DNA of 64,000 nt. It comes from Planctomycetaceae bacterium. GTDB taxonomy: Bacteria; Planctomycetota; Planctomycetia; Pirellulales; UBA1268. Below are positions 8,211-16,845 of the stretch, in pieces. Position numbers and translations under genes: made by a program. The DNA is taken from contig JAJTED010000027.1 of NCBI GenBank assembly GCA_021300535.1, forward strand, positions 2,720-66,719. Reading direction: 5' to 3'. Under the pieces are notes generated by a model. The model was not told where the DNA came from, made no database searches, and was given only the letters and a program-made list of their open reading frames with translations. Numbering within the stretch: position 1 is the stretch's first letter; every line of letters begins with the position of its first letter.

Positions 8211-10897
8211 CGGAGTGCGCCTTGGGAAAGGGAAGGGGGTGCCAGGAGGTCGCGGAGCACGCACGGGAGGATGCCGCCGGAGCGGAAAAACTCCCGCTCC
8301 TCGGGCGTGTCGAGGCGGACGCGGACCGGAACGGTGCAGCAACTGCCATCGAGCCGGTGGACGGTCAGGTCGAGCAGCCGGCCCGGCTCATGGGCCGTCG
8401 CCAGACCGTCGAACTGATAGGTCTCGGAGCCGTCGAGGGCGAGGGACCGGCGGGTGGCCCCGGCGGTGAACTCCAGCGGCAGGATCCCCATGCAGACGAG
8501 GTTCGTGCGGTGGATCCGCTCGAAGCTCTCGGCCAGCACGACGCGGACACCGAGCCAGAACAGGCCCTTGGCGGCCCAGTCCCGCGACGAGCCCGCGCCG
8601 TAGTCCTTGCCGGCGATCACCAGGGTCGCCTCGCCACGCGCCCGGTACGCGTTGGCGGCGTCGAAGATGGACAGCACCCGCCCCTCGGGCATCAGGCGGG
8701 TGAAGCCGCCGGGGTTGTCCGGTGCCATCTCGTTCCGCAGCTGGACATTGGCGAACGTGGCCCGCATGCCCACCTCGTGGTTGCCGCGGCGGGTGCCGTA
8801 GGTGTTGAAGTCGGCCTCGACGACCCCATGCCCCCGCAGATACTCACCGGCCGGGCTCTTGGCGTTGATGGCGCCCGACGGAGAAATATGGTCGGTGGTG
8901 ATCGAGTCACCGAGGATCGCCAGGGGCCGCAGGCTGGTCCGATCGGCGAGCATCTCCGGCGGGGTGTCGAAGTAGGGCGGGCGGCGGAGATAGGTGCTCG
9001 ACTCGTCCCACGGATACGTCGCCGCCGCGACCGCCGGGCCGCCGCTCCAGGCGTCGGCATCGGCCACGAACGCCTCCGCCCAGGCCTGGAACAGTTCCGG
9101 GCGGACGGCGGCCCGGACCACTTCGTCGATCTCCGCGTTCGTCGGCCAGAGGTCGCGGAGGAAGACGGGCCGGCCATCGGCGTCGACCGCCAGCGGCTCG
9201 GTGGTGACGTCGATCGTCATCGACCCGGCGATCGCATACGCCACCACCAGCGGCGCCGAGGCGAGGTAGTTGGCCCGACAGTTCGGGTGGATGCGGGCCT
9301 CGAAGTTGCGGTTGCCGGAGAGCACCGCGGCACACACCAGGCCGTGCTCCTCGATGGCCGCCCGGATCGGCCCGGCCAGCGGCCCCGACATCCCGTTGCA
9401 GGTCGTGCACCCGAAGCCGATGACGTTGAACCCCAGGGCGTCGAGGTCGGCTTGAAGGCCCGTGGCTCGCAGATATTCGGCCACGACCCGCGACCCGGGC
9501 GCCAGCGACGTCTTCACCCAGGGCCGCGGCCGCAGCCCGCGCTGCACGGCCCGGCGGGCGACCAGCCCGGCGGCCACCATGCCGGCGGGATTCGACGTGT
9601 TCGTGCAGCTGGTGATCGCGGCGATGACGATGTCGCCATCGCCCAGCGCATGATCGGCCCCCGACACCGGGTGCCGTTGCTGCGACCGGTCTGGAGAGCG
9701 GCGGTAGTCGTGCTCCAGGGCGGCGGCGAAGGAGCGGGCGACGTCGGGAAGCGGGACGCGATCCTGCGGCCGGCGGGGCCCCGCGACGCAGGCGACGATC
9801 GCGGCCAGGTCGAAGTCGACGACCCGGTCGAACTCCGGCTCCGGGGTGTCGGCCTCGCGCCACAAGTGCTGGGCCCGCATGTACGCCTCGACCCGCTCGC
9901 AGTGGTCGGCGGTGCGGCCGGTGAGCCGCAGGTATTCCAGCGTGCGGCGGTCCACCGGGAAATAGACGCACGTGGCGCCGTATTCGGGTGCCATGTTCGC
10001 GATCGTGGCGCGGTCGGACAGCGACAGGTCGTCGAGCCCCGGACCGGTGAACTCCACGAAGGCGTCGACGACGCCGACGGCCCGCAGCCGCTCGGTCAGG
10101 GTGAGGACCAGGTCGGTCGCGGTCACACCCTCCCGCAGCCGGCCGTGGACCCGCACGCCGACGACGGCCGGGAGCGGGAACGCGAGCGGCCTTCCGAGCA
10201 TCGCGGCCTCCGCCTCCAGCCCGCCCACGCCCCAGCCGAGCACGCCCAGGGCGTTGATCATCGGCGTGTGACTGTCGGTGCCGACGAGCGTTTCCGGATA
10301 GATCCAGGGCAGGCCGCCGTCCGCGGCCGCGGCCGCTGCGTCGGTCGCGACGACGTGCGCGAGATGCTCGAGGGCGAGCTGGTGAAGGATGCCCTGACCC
10401 GGAGGGATGACGCGGAGCCGCTCGAACGCCCCAGCGCACCAGCGGAGGAAGTGAAACCGCTCGTGGTTCCGCTCGCGCTCCAGGGCTTCGTTGCGACCGC
10501 GGGCATCGGCGGAGCCGGCGAACACCGCCATCAGCGAGTGGTCGATCACGCAGTCGACCGGGACGACCGGGTTGACCGCCCGCGGGTTGCCGCCACGCTC
10601 GGCTACCGCGTCACGCAGGGCGGCGAGGTCGACGAGCAGCGGCACGCCGAGCAGGTCCTGGAGGAGGACGCGCGACGGGCGGAACCGCACCGTGCACGGC
10701 TGCCGCTGCACGAAGGCGGCGAGCCCCGCCTGCGCCTCGGGGTCGGTGGCGTTTCGCCAGCCATTCTCCAGAAGCACGCGGAGCGAGACGGGCCAGCGGC
10801 GGACCGCCGGCACATGCTCAGCGAGCTGCGGCAGGCTCACATAGCGGTACTCGCGGCCCTGCACGCGGAGGGTGCGAATCACATCAGGGAGTTCCAT
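8207..10897 (-). CDS. acnD: Aconitase-family dehydratase, AcnD-like
   Basis: The 896-residue protein is a full-length monomeric aconitase with the swivel domain at the C-terminus. The [4Fe-4S] ligands are C431 (AITSCTNTSNP) and C497 and C500 (GFGCTTCNGMSG). Other family features are the substrate region LVGTDSHTPMINALGVLGWG (205-224) and the C-terminal AGKDYGAGSSRDWAAKG. The phrase GFGCTTCNGMSG and the coupled prpF favour the 2-methylcitrate dehydratase (AcnD) branch over housekeeping AcnA, but this needs a tree. It is cytoplasmic. It is first in a two-gene unit and divergent from the ABC importer, with 317 bases between the two starts. Confidence 0.82.
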   Translation of the reverse strand: MELPDVIRTLRVQGREYRYVSLPQLAEHVPAVRRWPVSLRVLLENGWRNATDPEAQAGLAAFVQRQPCTVRFRPSRVLLQDLLGVPLLVDLAALRDAVAERGGNPRAVNPVVPVDCVIDHSLMAVFAGSADARGRNEALERERNHERFHFLRWCAGAFERLRVIPPGQGILHQLALEHLAHVVATDAAAAAADGGLPWIYPETLVGTDSHTPMINALGVLGWGVGGLEAEAAMLGRPLAFPLPAVVGVRVHGRLREGVTATDLVLTLTERLRAVGVVDAFVEFTGPGLDDLSLSDRATIANMAPEYGATCVYFPVDRRTLEYLRLTGRTADHCERVEAYMRAQHLWREADTPEPEFDRVVDFDLAAIVACVAGPRRPQDRVPLPDVARSFAAALEHDYRRSPDRSQQRHPVSGADHALGDGDIVIAAITSCTNTSNPAGMVAAGLVARRAVQRGLRPRPWVKTSLAPGSRVVAEYLRATGLQADLDALGFNVIGFGCTTCNGMSGPLAGPIRAAIEEHGLVCAAVLSGNRNFEARIHPNCRANYLASAPLVVAYAIAGSMTIDVTTEPLAVDADGRPVFLRDLWPTNAEIDEVVRAAVRPELFQAWAEAFVADADAWSGGPAVAAATYPWDESSTYLRRPPYFDTPPEMLADRTSLRPLAILGDSITTDHISPSGAINAKSPAGEYLRGHGVVEADFNTYGTRRGNHEVGMRATFANVQLRNEMAPDNPGGFTRLMPEGRVLSIFDAANAYRARGEATLVIAGKDYGAGSSRDWAAKGLFWLGVRVVLAESFERIHRTNLVCMGILPLEFTAGATRRSLALDGSETYQFDGLATAHEPGRLLDLTVHRLDGSCCTVPVRVRLDTPEEREFFRSGGILPCVLRDLLAPPSLSQGALR

Positions 10898-11214
10898 GAC
10901 TGTCGGCCTCTCCGTTCATGCCGTGGATCGGCAGACGAACCGCGCGCCGGTCGCCTGACAGGCATCGAACCGCGGGCCGATCGCCGGCCCGGCCGAGAGG
11001 CGGTCACCGCCCCGGAGCACGCCCGCGCCGCCGAAGTCCCAGCGGATCCGGTCCCAGAAGAACAGCCGGATGCGAGCCACCGCCGGCAGGAACGAACGAC
11101 GGGGCAACGGCCGACCCTCTTGGACCCGAAAAGACCGATCCTTACACTGCGTTCGATACGTTTCAGATCATAGGTTCCGGTCGTCCGGTCGCAAGCCCGG
11201 CTCGGGAGGCTGGC
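10898..11214. other. Divergent intergenic region between acnD and importer
   Basis: No convincing gene is seen in these 317 bases. A 63-codon minus-strand open frame is present but has no family resemblance. The stretch must hold the promoters for both the acnD-prpF unit and the eight-gene plus-strand unit, so shared control is likely, but I see no clear operator. The only firm signal is the ribosome site GGGAGG at 11204-11209 for the first permease. Confidence 0.4.
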
Positions 11215-11994
11215 ATGCCCGGTCGCTACGGAAAAGTTCGTCTCGAGTCCTGGGGACCGCAGGCGCTGTCGGTGGCGGTCGGCCTGACGGTGTGGGAAAT
11301 CGCAGGCAGGCTCGTCTCAGCCGCGATCCTCGCTCCCCCGAGCCGCGTGCTTGCGCGGATGGCCGCGATGACGGCGTCGGGCGAACTTCCCGCCCTGCTG
11401 GCCGCCTCGTCGCTCCACATGCTGGCGGGCTTCGGACTGGCCGTGCTGGTCGCGGTGCCGATCGGCTTCTTGATGGGCCGTGTGCCGTGGGTGTCGCGGC
11501 TGCTCGATCCGCTCGTGACCGCCTTCTACTCGCTGCCCACGGTGGCGCTGGTGCCGCTGATCGTCATCTGGTTCGGGCTCTTCTATGCGGCCCGCGTCGC
11601 CCTGGTCTTCTGCATGGCCGTGCCGGACATGATCGTCGTGATGGCGGCCGGAGCCCGCGACATCGACCAGCGGCTCGTCGACGCCGGCCGTTCGCTCGGG
11701 GCCGGCTGGATGCAGCAGTTCCGCACGGTTCTCCTCCCGGCGAGCCTGCCGTTCGTCTTCACCGCGCTGCGGGTGGGGGCGGTGCGGGCCATCAACGCGA
11801 TGATCACGGCCGAGCTGTTCTTCGCGGCCGTGAACCTGGGCGCCTCCATGAAAAAGGCGGCCAGTGCCTTCGACAGCGCCGGACTCTTGGCCGTGCTGGC
11901 CACGCTGTGCCTGGCCGGCCTGGCGGTGCAGGAACTGCTCCGCCTGCTGGAGACATGGGCGTCGCCGTGGCGTCAGGGGGTCGGGAATGGCTGA
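11215..11994 (+). CDS. ABC importer permease (SsuC/TauC type) 1
   Basis: The 259-residue inner-membrane protein has about six hydrophobic segments and the binding-protein-dependent permease loop (DAGRSLGAGWMQQFRTVLLP), which contacts the ATPase. Overall layout matches the SsuC/TauC/nitrate permease family. The ATG at 11215 is chosen because GGGAGG lies five bases upstream and the protein then begins at the normal place. Its 3' end overlaps the second permease gene by eight bases. Together with permease 2, the binding protein and the ATPase it forms a complete importer, probably for an organic anion; the substrate is inferred only from neighbours. Confidence 0.88.
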   Translation: MPGRYGKVRLESWGPQALSVAVGLTVWEIAGRLVSAAILAPPSRVLARMAAMTASGELPALLAASSLHMLAGFGLAVLVAVPIGFLMGRVPWVSRLLDPLVTAFYSLPTVALVPLIVIWFGLFYAARVALVFCMAVPDMIVVMAAGARDIDQRLVDAGRSLGAGWMQQFRTVLLPASLPFVFTALRVGAVRAINAMITAELFFAAVNLGASMKKAASAFDSAGLLAVLATLCLAGLAVQELLRLLETWASPWRQGVGNG

Positions 11995-12757
11995 GTCGTC
12001 ACCGTTCCGGTCCGCTGGGCGGCTCGGCTCGCTCGCCGGGATCGCCATCGCGCTGGTGGTGTGGGAGGTGGCCGGCCGGGCCGCCGGGTCCGCCCGGTTC
12101 GCCCCCTTCTCGGAGGTGGCTCGCGAGTTCCTCACCGTCCTGGGCGACGGCCTCACCCTTCCCGCCTTGGGGTCGTCGCTGCTGCAGATGCTGGTCGGAT
12201 ACGGCGCCGGACTTGCCGTCGGCGTGCCACTGGGCGTCCTCATGGGGCGGCAGGCCTGGGCCGACCGGGCCTTCCAGCCGTGGGTGAGCATGATGGTGGT
12301 CACGTCGACCGCGGCGCTCGTCCCGCTCTTGATCGTGCTCTTCGGCACGGGGTTCTGGTTCCGGACCGCCGTCGTCTTCCTGGCGACGGTGTGGTACGTG
12401 GTCATCACGACCTACCAGGGCGCGCGGGGGATCGATCCGCGGTATCTCGGCGCGGCGCGGTCGTTCGGCGCCGGCGGCTGGCAGACCTTTCGAATGGTCC
12501 ACCTGCCGGCCCTGTTTCCGTATCTCATAACCGGCGCCAGCGTCGGTCTCGTGCATGCCATCCGGGCGATGGTGATGGCCGAGATGTACGTGCTCATCGG
12601 GTTCGGCGGAAGGCTGCAGCAGACGGGGCTCTCCATCTCGACCGCCCCGCTGCTGTGCTACCTGCTGCTGCTCATGCTGGTTGGTGTCGTCGCCACCGGC
12701 GGGTTACGCTGGATCGGCGGGCGGCTGGCACCCTGGTACGAGGAGGCCCGGGCATGA
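11987..12757 (+). CDS. ABC importer permease (SsuC/TauC type) 2
   Basis: This 256-residue membrane protein is a paralogue of the preceding permease, sharing the WEVAGR start region and the coupling loop (GAARSFGAGGWQTFRMVHLP). It has about six transmembrane stretches. The start ATG at 11987 overlaps the upstream stop, and its own stop overlaps a possible ATG of the next gene (ATGA), so the genes are translationally coupled. Two different permease genes indicate a heterodimeric channel rather than the homodimer usual for sulfonate importers. Confidence 0.87.
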   Translation: MAESSPFRSAGRLGSLAGIAIALVVWEVAGRAAGSARFAPFSEVAREFLTVLGDGLTLPALGSSLLQMLVGYGAGLAVGVPLGVLMGRQAWADRAFQPWVSMMVVTSTAALVPLLIVLFGTGFWFRTAVVFLATVWYVVITTYQGARGIDPRYLGAARSFGAGGWQTFRMVHLPALFPYLITGASVGLVHAIRAMVMAEMYVLIGFGGRLQQTGLSISTAPLLCYLLLLMLVGVVATGGLRWIGGRLAPWYEEARA

Positions 12758-12780
12758 GAGGCCCGGGCGGGAGAGCAACG

Positions 12781-13845
12781 ATGCGAATGTCTGCGTCCTC
12801 GAGCCGCCGCGTCCTGCTCCGCAACCTCGCGGGGGTTGCGGCGGGGGGCGTGCTCGGCCTCGGCGCGTGTCGCCGCGGCGACGAATCCGGAAGCCGGAGG
12901 ATCGGCGTCCACACCGTGGGCTACACACTGGGCATCCAGACGCCGGCGATCGCCGCCTGGTCCGAATTGCTCGGGGAGGTGCCCGGCTACGGCCCGGCGA
13001 ACATCACCCGCCTGGACCGGTTGCCGGTCATCACCCAGTCGATCATCTCCGGAGCCGGCGACATCGGTGACGGCGACATCCTCACGACGCTGCGGGCGAT
13101 CCGGGCGGGGGCGGACCTGAAGATCATCGGCCTGTCGTATCATTCCACCGGCCTGGTGATCGTCGCCCACAAGGGCCGGGTGCCGACGGCCGCCGACCTG
13201 GCCGCCGAGGGCACGGTGGTCGCCATCAATTCCCGCGGTGACTTCACGCATGTCCTGCTGCTCAAGCCGCTGCAGGACGCGGGGGTCGATCCGGCGCGGC
13301 TGAACCTCCTGGAGATCGGCGGCTCGGGGGATCGGATGCGGGCCCTGCTGGCCGGCCGGGTGCATGCCGTGCCGGTCCACCTCGACCAGGCGGCCGAACT
13401 CCTCGCGCAGGGAGACTTCCACGTCATCATCGAGCCATGGCAGGTGTTTCCGGCGTTCCCCTGCGCGGTCCTCTTTTGCCGCGGCGCCTGGCTGGCCGAT
13501 CCGGCGAACCGCCCGGCGGCCGTCGCGCTGGTGGCGGCGACGATGCGCGGCTTTCGCCGGGCCAATGCCGATCTCGACTGGTTCACCGACCGCTATCGCA
13601 CCTATGCAACCCGCCCGGACAGGGAGAAGGTCGGTCCCGAAACCCTGCGGCCGCTGTGGGAAACGCTCCGCGACCGGGTGCGTGCCTGGCCGGAGCGGAT
13701 GGAGCTGCTCACCCCGGAGGCGATTCAAGCCCTGGTGCCGTTCTTCCGCCAGGCCGACGCGCTCCCCGACGACGTCGACATCGAACAGGCGCTCGACATG
13801 ACCGTTATGGACGACGCCCGGCGGGAGTTGGACCGCGATGCCTGA
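12781..13845 (+). CDS. ABC importer substrate-binding protein
   Basis: This 354-residue protein has a twin-arginine-like start (SSRRVLLRNLAG) followed by a hydrophobic stretch ending in a lipobox-like GLGAC, so it is probably exported by Tat and anchored as a lipoprotein. The body resembles NMT1/SsuA-type type-2 periplasmic binding proteins (IGVHTVGYTLGIQTPAI, AINSRGDFTHVLLLKPLQDA). I chose the ATG at 12781 because GGGAGAG lies at the right distance; an ATG at 12754 overlapping the previous stop is possible and would add nine residues. It should capture the substrate for the two permeases. The last eight bases overlap the ATPase gene. Confidence 0.82.
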   Translation: MRMSASSSRRVLLRNLAGVAAGGVLGLGACRRGDESGSRRIGVHTVGYTLGIQTPAIAAWSELLGEVPGYGPANITRLDRLPVITQSIISGAGDIGDGDILTTLRAIRAGADLKIIGLSYHSTGLVIVAHKGRVPTAADLAAEGTVVAINSRGDFTHVLLLKPLQDAGVDPARLNLLEIGGSGDRMRALLAGRVHAVPVHLDQAAELLAQGDFHVIIEPWQVFPAFPCAVLFCRGAWLADPANRPAAVALVAATMRGFRRANADLDWFTDRYRTYATRPDREKVGPETLRPLWETLRDRVRAWPERMELLTPEAIQALVPFFRQADALPDDVDIEQALDMTVMDDARRELDRDA

Positions 13846-14617
13846 GGTGAAACTGGCGGTCCGCAACGTGTCCAAGGCGTTCCGCACGCCGACCGGCTCC
13901 TTGCCGGTGCTCGTGGACCAGTCGCTGAACGTCGGCGACCGGGAGTTTTTGGCCCTCCTCGGCCCAAGCGGGTGCGGCAAGTCGACGCTCCTGCGGATCA
14001 TCGACGGGCTGGTCCAGCCGGACAGCGGGGAGGTGATCCAGGATGGAAGGAACGTCACCGGACGCACCGGGTTCGGCAAGGCGATGGTGTTTCAGACGTT
14101 CGACCTGTTCCCGTGGCGGACCGTGCTGGACAACGTCGCCTTCGGCCTGGAGGTTCGCGGCGTGGACCGGAAGACGCGGCACGAACGCGCCCGCCGGCTG
14201 ATCGAGCAGGTGGGACTGGCCGGGTTCGAACGGTCGTTCCCGCGGCAGCTCTCGGGCGGGATGCAGCAGCGGGTCGGCATCGCGCGGGCCTTGGCCGTCG
14301 ATCCCGACATCCTCCTCATGGACGAGCCATTCGGGGCCCTCGACGTCATGACCCGGGAGGTGCTGCAGGACGAGCTCCTCGGGATCTGGCAGCAGGATCG
14401 CAAGACCGTCGTGTTCGTCACACACGGCGTCGAAGAGGCGCTCTACCTGGCGGACCGGGTCGTGATCTACAGCCCCCGTCCCGCCCGCGTGTGTGCCGAC
14501 CTGACCGTTCCCTTCCCAAGGCCGCGTTCCGAAGAGACCCGCTGGCTCCCGGCCTTCGCGGAGATGCGCCGCGAGATCGGGGAGATCCTCAAGCAGGCGG
14601 GGAAAGGCAGACCATGA
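13838..14617 (+). CDS. ABC importer ATPase (SsuB/TauB type)
   Basis: The 259-residue protein has all ABC ATPase motifs: Walker A GPSGCGKST (42-50), Q-loop Q86, signature LSGGMQQ (138-144), Walker B ILLMDEP (158-164) followed by FGALD, and the H-loop VTHGVEEA. Length and the motif set match ATPases of nitrate/sulfonate/taurine importers. It overlaps the binding-protein gene before it by eight bases and the SMP-30 gene after it (ATGATGA). It powers import through the two adjacent permeases. Confidence 0.93.
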   Translation: MPEVKLAVRNVSKAFRTPTGSLPVLVDQSLNVGDREFLALLGPSGCGKSTLLRIIDGLVQPDSGEVIQDGRNVTGRTGFGKAMVFQTFDLFPWRTVLDNVAFGLEVRGVDRKTRHERARRLIEQVGLAGFERSFPRQLSGGMQQRVGIARALAVDPDILLMDEPFGALDVMTREVLQDELLGIWQQDRKTVVFVTHGVEEALYLADRVVIYSPRPARVCADLTVPFPRPRSEETRWLPAFAEMRREIGEILKQAGKGRP

Positions 14618-15531
14618 TGACGTTTGCGGCACCGGAGCTGACGGCCCAGGTCTTCGCCCGGCTCCCCGAGCGGTTCCGGCTGGCGGGGCGGCCGTCCGAC
14701 TGGACGGTCGGCAAGGACCGGTCGGACCTGCACTCGTTCCTGGAAGGACCGGCCGTCGACCGGGACGGAAACCTGTACGTCGTCGACATCCCTTTCGGGC
14801 GGATCTTCCGCATCGGGCCGGATGGGTCGTTCGAACTGTTCGTGGAGTACGACGGCGAGCCCAATGGGCTGGCGATCCATCGCGACGGCACGCTGTACGT
14901 GGCCGACCACCGCCGCGGCCTGCTGACCATCGATCCCCGAACCCGCGAGGTCCGCACGCGGCTGGCCCGTGTCCGCCGCGAGGGATTCAAGGGGCTCAAC
15001 GACCTGACGTTCGCCGCCAACGGCGACCTGTACTTCACCGATCAGGGGCAGACGGCGCTCCACGACCCGACCGGCCGCGTCTACCGCCTGTCGGCCACCG
15101 ACGAGCTCACCTGCCTGATCGACAACGTCCCCAGCCCCAACGGCCTGGCGCTGGCGCCGGGCGACCGCCTCCTCTATCTCGCCGCGACCCGCGCCAATCA
15201 GATCTGGCGGATTCCCCTCCATGCCGACGGCAGTATCTTCAAGGTCAACCTCTTCCTGCAGCTGCAGGGCGGACTGACCGGCCCGGACGGGCTGGCCGTG
15301 GACGAGCAAGGCAACCTGGTCGTCTGCCACTGCGGCCTGGGGACGGTGTGGGTGTTCAGCCGCACCGGCGAGACCCTGTACCGGATCCGGTCGCAGACGG
15401 GCATCGACACCAGCAATGCCGCCTTCGGCGGGCCTGACAACCGCACGCTCTACGTCACCGAGTCGGAGTCCGGGTCGATTCTGGCGGTGCCGCTGCCTGT
15501 CCCGGGCCGGACGTTGTTTTCCCACGCCTGA
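14614..15531 (+). CDS. SMP-30/gluconolactonase-like hydrolase
   Basis: From the ATG at 14614 the product is 305 residues, normal for the SMP-30/LRE family of six-bladed metal-dependent lactonases. Family features include EGPAVDRDGNLYVVDIPFGR, the metal-site region FKGLNDLTFAANGDLYFTD and SPNGLALAPGDRLLYLA. There is no signal peptide, so it is cytoplasmic. It is encoded with overlap directly after the importer ATPase, which suggests it opens a lactone formed from, or carried by, the imported compound. The exact substrate cannot be read from sequence. GGGGAAAGG just upstream could serve as a ribosome site. Confidence 0.85.
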   Translation: MMTFAAPELTAQVFARLPERFRLAGRPSDWTVGKDRSDLHSFLEGPAVDRDGNLYVVDIPFGRIFRIGPDGSFELFVEYDGEPNGLAIHRDGTLYVADHRRGLLTIDPRTREVRTRLARVRREGFKGLNDLTFAANGDLYFTDQGQTALHDPTGRVYRLSATDELTCLIDNVPSPNGLALAPGDRLLYLAATRANQIWRIPLHADGSIFKVNLFLQLQGGLTGPDGLAVDEQGNLVVCHCGLGTVWVFSRTGETLYRIRSQTGIDTSNAAFGGPDNRTLYVTESESGSILAVPLPVPGRTLFSHA

Positions 15532-15557
15532 TTCCCGGCATTGCCCAGGAGAGTTTC

Positions 15558-16046
15558 ATGTCCCTCGACTTCAAGACGCCCGACTTGTGCGACCGGCACG
15601 GCGACCGGGTGCAGGTCGTGCTGCCGATCTTCCGGCACTTCGGCGGGCGGAGGCGGTTTTGCGGGCCGATGGTGACGGTGCGGTGCCCGGCCGACAACTC
15701 GGTGGTTCGCCAGTGCATCGATGAGCCGGGCGCCGGCCGCGTGCTCGTGGTCGACGGCGGGGGCTGGCAGGGGAACGCGCTCCTCGGGGGACGGCTGGCG
15801 ATGAAGGCGGCCGCCGGCGGCTGGGCGGGCATCCTGATCCACGGCTGCGTCCGGGACGTGGCGGAGATCGCCGCGGCGGACATCGGCGTCATGGCCCTCG
15901 CGGCCCACCCGCTGCGGACCGAGAAACGCGGCCTCGGGGAGCGGGACGTCGTCGTGGCGTTTGCCGGCTCCGTCTTCGAGCCCGGGCATTCCCTGTATGC
16001 GGACGAGGATGGCATCGTGATCGCCGCCGCGCCATTGCTCCCATGA
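15558..16046 (+). CDS. RraA-like aldolase / RNase E regulator-like protein
   Basis: The 162-residue protein matches the RraA fold family in length and motifs: LLGGRLAMKAAAGGWAG, ILIHGCVRDVAEI, and the ending GHSLYADEDGIVIAA. This family includes true RraA and the HMG/CHA aldolases that cleave 4-hydroxy-4-methyl-2-oxoglutarate or 4-carboxy-4-hydroxy-2-oxoadipate. In this cluster the aldolase role is more likely, because the neighbours are an importer, a lactonase and a dehydrogenase. An AGGAG site lies at 15549-15553, shortly before the ATG. Its stop overlaps the SDR start (ATGA). RraA proper cannot be excluded. Confidence 0.78.
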   Translation: MSLDFKTPDLCDRHGDRVQVVLPIFRHFGGRRRFCGPMVTVRCPADNSVVRQCIDEPGAGRVLVVDGGGWQGNALLGGRLAMKAAAGGWAGILIHGCVRDVAEIAAADIGVMALAAHPLRTEKRGLGERDVVVAFAGSVFEPGHSLYADEDGIVIAAAPLLP

Positions 16047-16804
16047 GCGAGCCGCGCATCATCGTCGTGACGGGGGCGGCCCGGGGCATCGGCCTGGCCA
16101 CGCTGGCGTGCTTCGCCCGCGACGGCGATACCGTCGTCGCGATCGACCAGGATGGTCCGGCACTCGACCGCGCCGTCGCGGAAGTCCGCGCCGCGGGCGG
16201 ATCCATCGCCGGGCGGGTGGCCGACATCGGCAAGCCGGACGACATTCGGGATCTGTTCGCGCAGCTCGCCCGGGAGCACGGCCGGCTCGACGTGCTGGTG
16301 AACAATGCCGGGATCGTGGCCGCCGCGCCGGCCCTGGAAACGTCGCTGGCAGACTGGCAGCGGGTGCTGGCGATCAACCTGACCGGGACGTTCCTCTGCT
16401 GCCAGGAGGCCGGCCGCCTCATGGGTGTCCAAGGACGCGGGAGCATCGTCAACGTCTCGTCGCACTCGGCGATCCGCGGGAGCCACCGCCGGGCCGCATA
16501 CGCCGCCTCCAAGGGCGGCGTCGAGGCCCTGACCCGTGTCCTGGCCGTCGAGCTCGCCGAGCGGGGCATTCGCGTCAATGCCGTGGCCCCGGGGCCGATC
16601 GAGACGCCGCAGGTCGCCACGGGACACAGCCCGGCGCGGCGGCAGGCCTGGCTCGATGCCGTGCCGCTGGCCCGCTACGGCACCGTCGACGAGGTCGCCG
16701 CCACGATCCGGTTTTTGGCCTCCGAGGCCGCTGCTTACATTACCGGCCAGGTGATCCGCATCGACGGCGGCTTCACGGCGGCCGGCCTCCAGTCGCCCGT
16801 CTGA
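16043..16804 (+). CDS. Short-chain dehydrogenase/reductase (SDR)
   Basis: The 253-residue protein is a classical SDR. It has the cofactor motif TGAARGIG near residue 10, D at the end of the second strand (VVAIDQD), suggesting NAD(H) preference, the NNAG motif, a catalytic Ser in NVSSHS and the YAASK motif. The C-terminus ITGQVIRIDGGFTAAG is typical. The start overlaps the stop of the aldolase-like gene, so it belongs to the same operon and probably oxidises or reduces a hydroxy/keto acid intermediate. It is cytoplasmic. The substrate is unknown. Confidence 0.9.
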   Translation: MSEPRIIVVTGAARGIGLATLACFARDGDTVVAIDQDGPALDRAVAEVRAAGGSIAGRVADIGKPDDIRDLFAQLAREHGRLDVLVNNAGIVAAAPALETSLADWQRVLAINLTGTFLCCQEAGRLMGVQGRGSIVNVSSHSAIRGSHRRAAYAASKGGVEALTRVLAVELAERGIRVNAVAPGPIETPQVATGHSPARRQAWLDAVPLARYGTVDEVAATIRFLASEAAAYITGQVIRIDGGFTAAGLQSPV

Positions 16805-16845
16805 CCACCACCGGAACCGGATCAATGCCCCTCAGGAGATTTACG

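Noticed and set aside
10916-11107. A 63-codon minus-strand gene upstream of the ABC operon
   Set aside because: No ribosome site, no family resemblance and Arg-rich composition of a chance frame.
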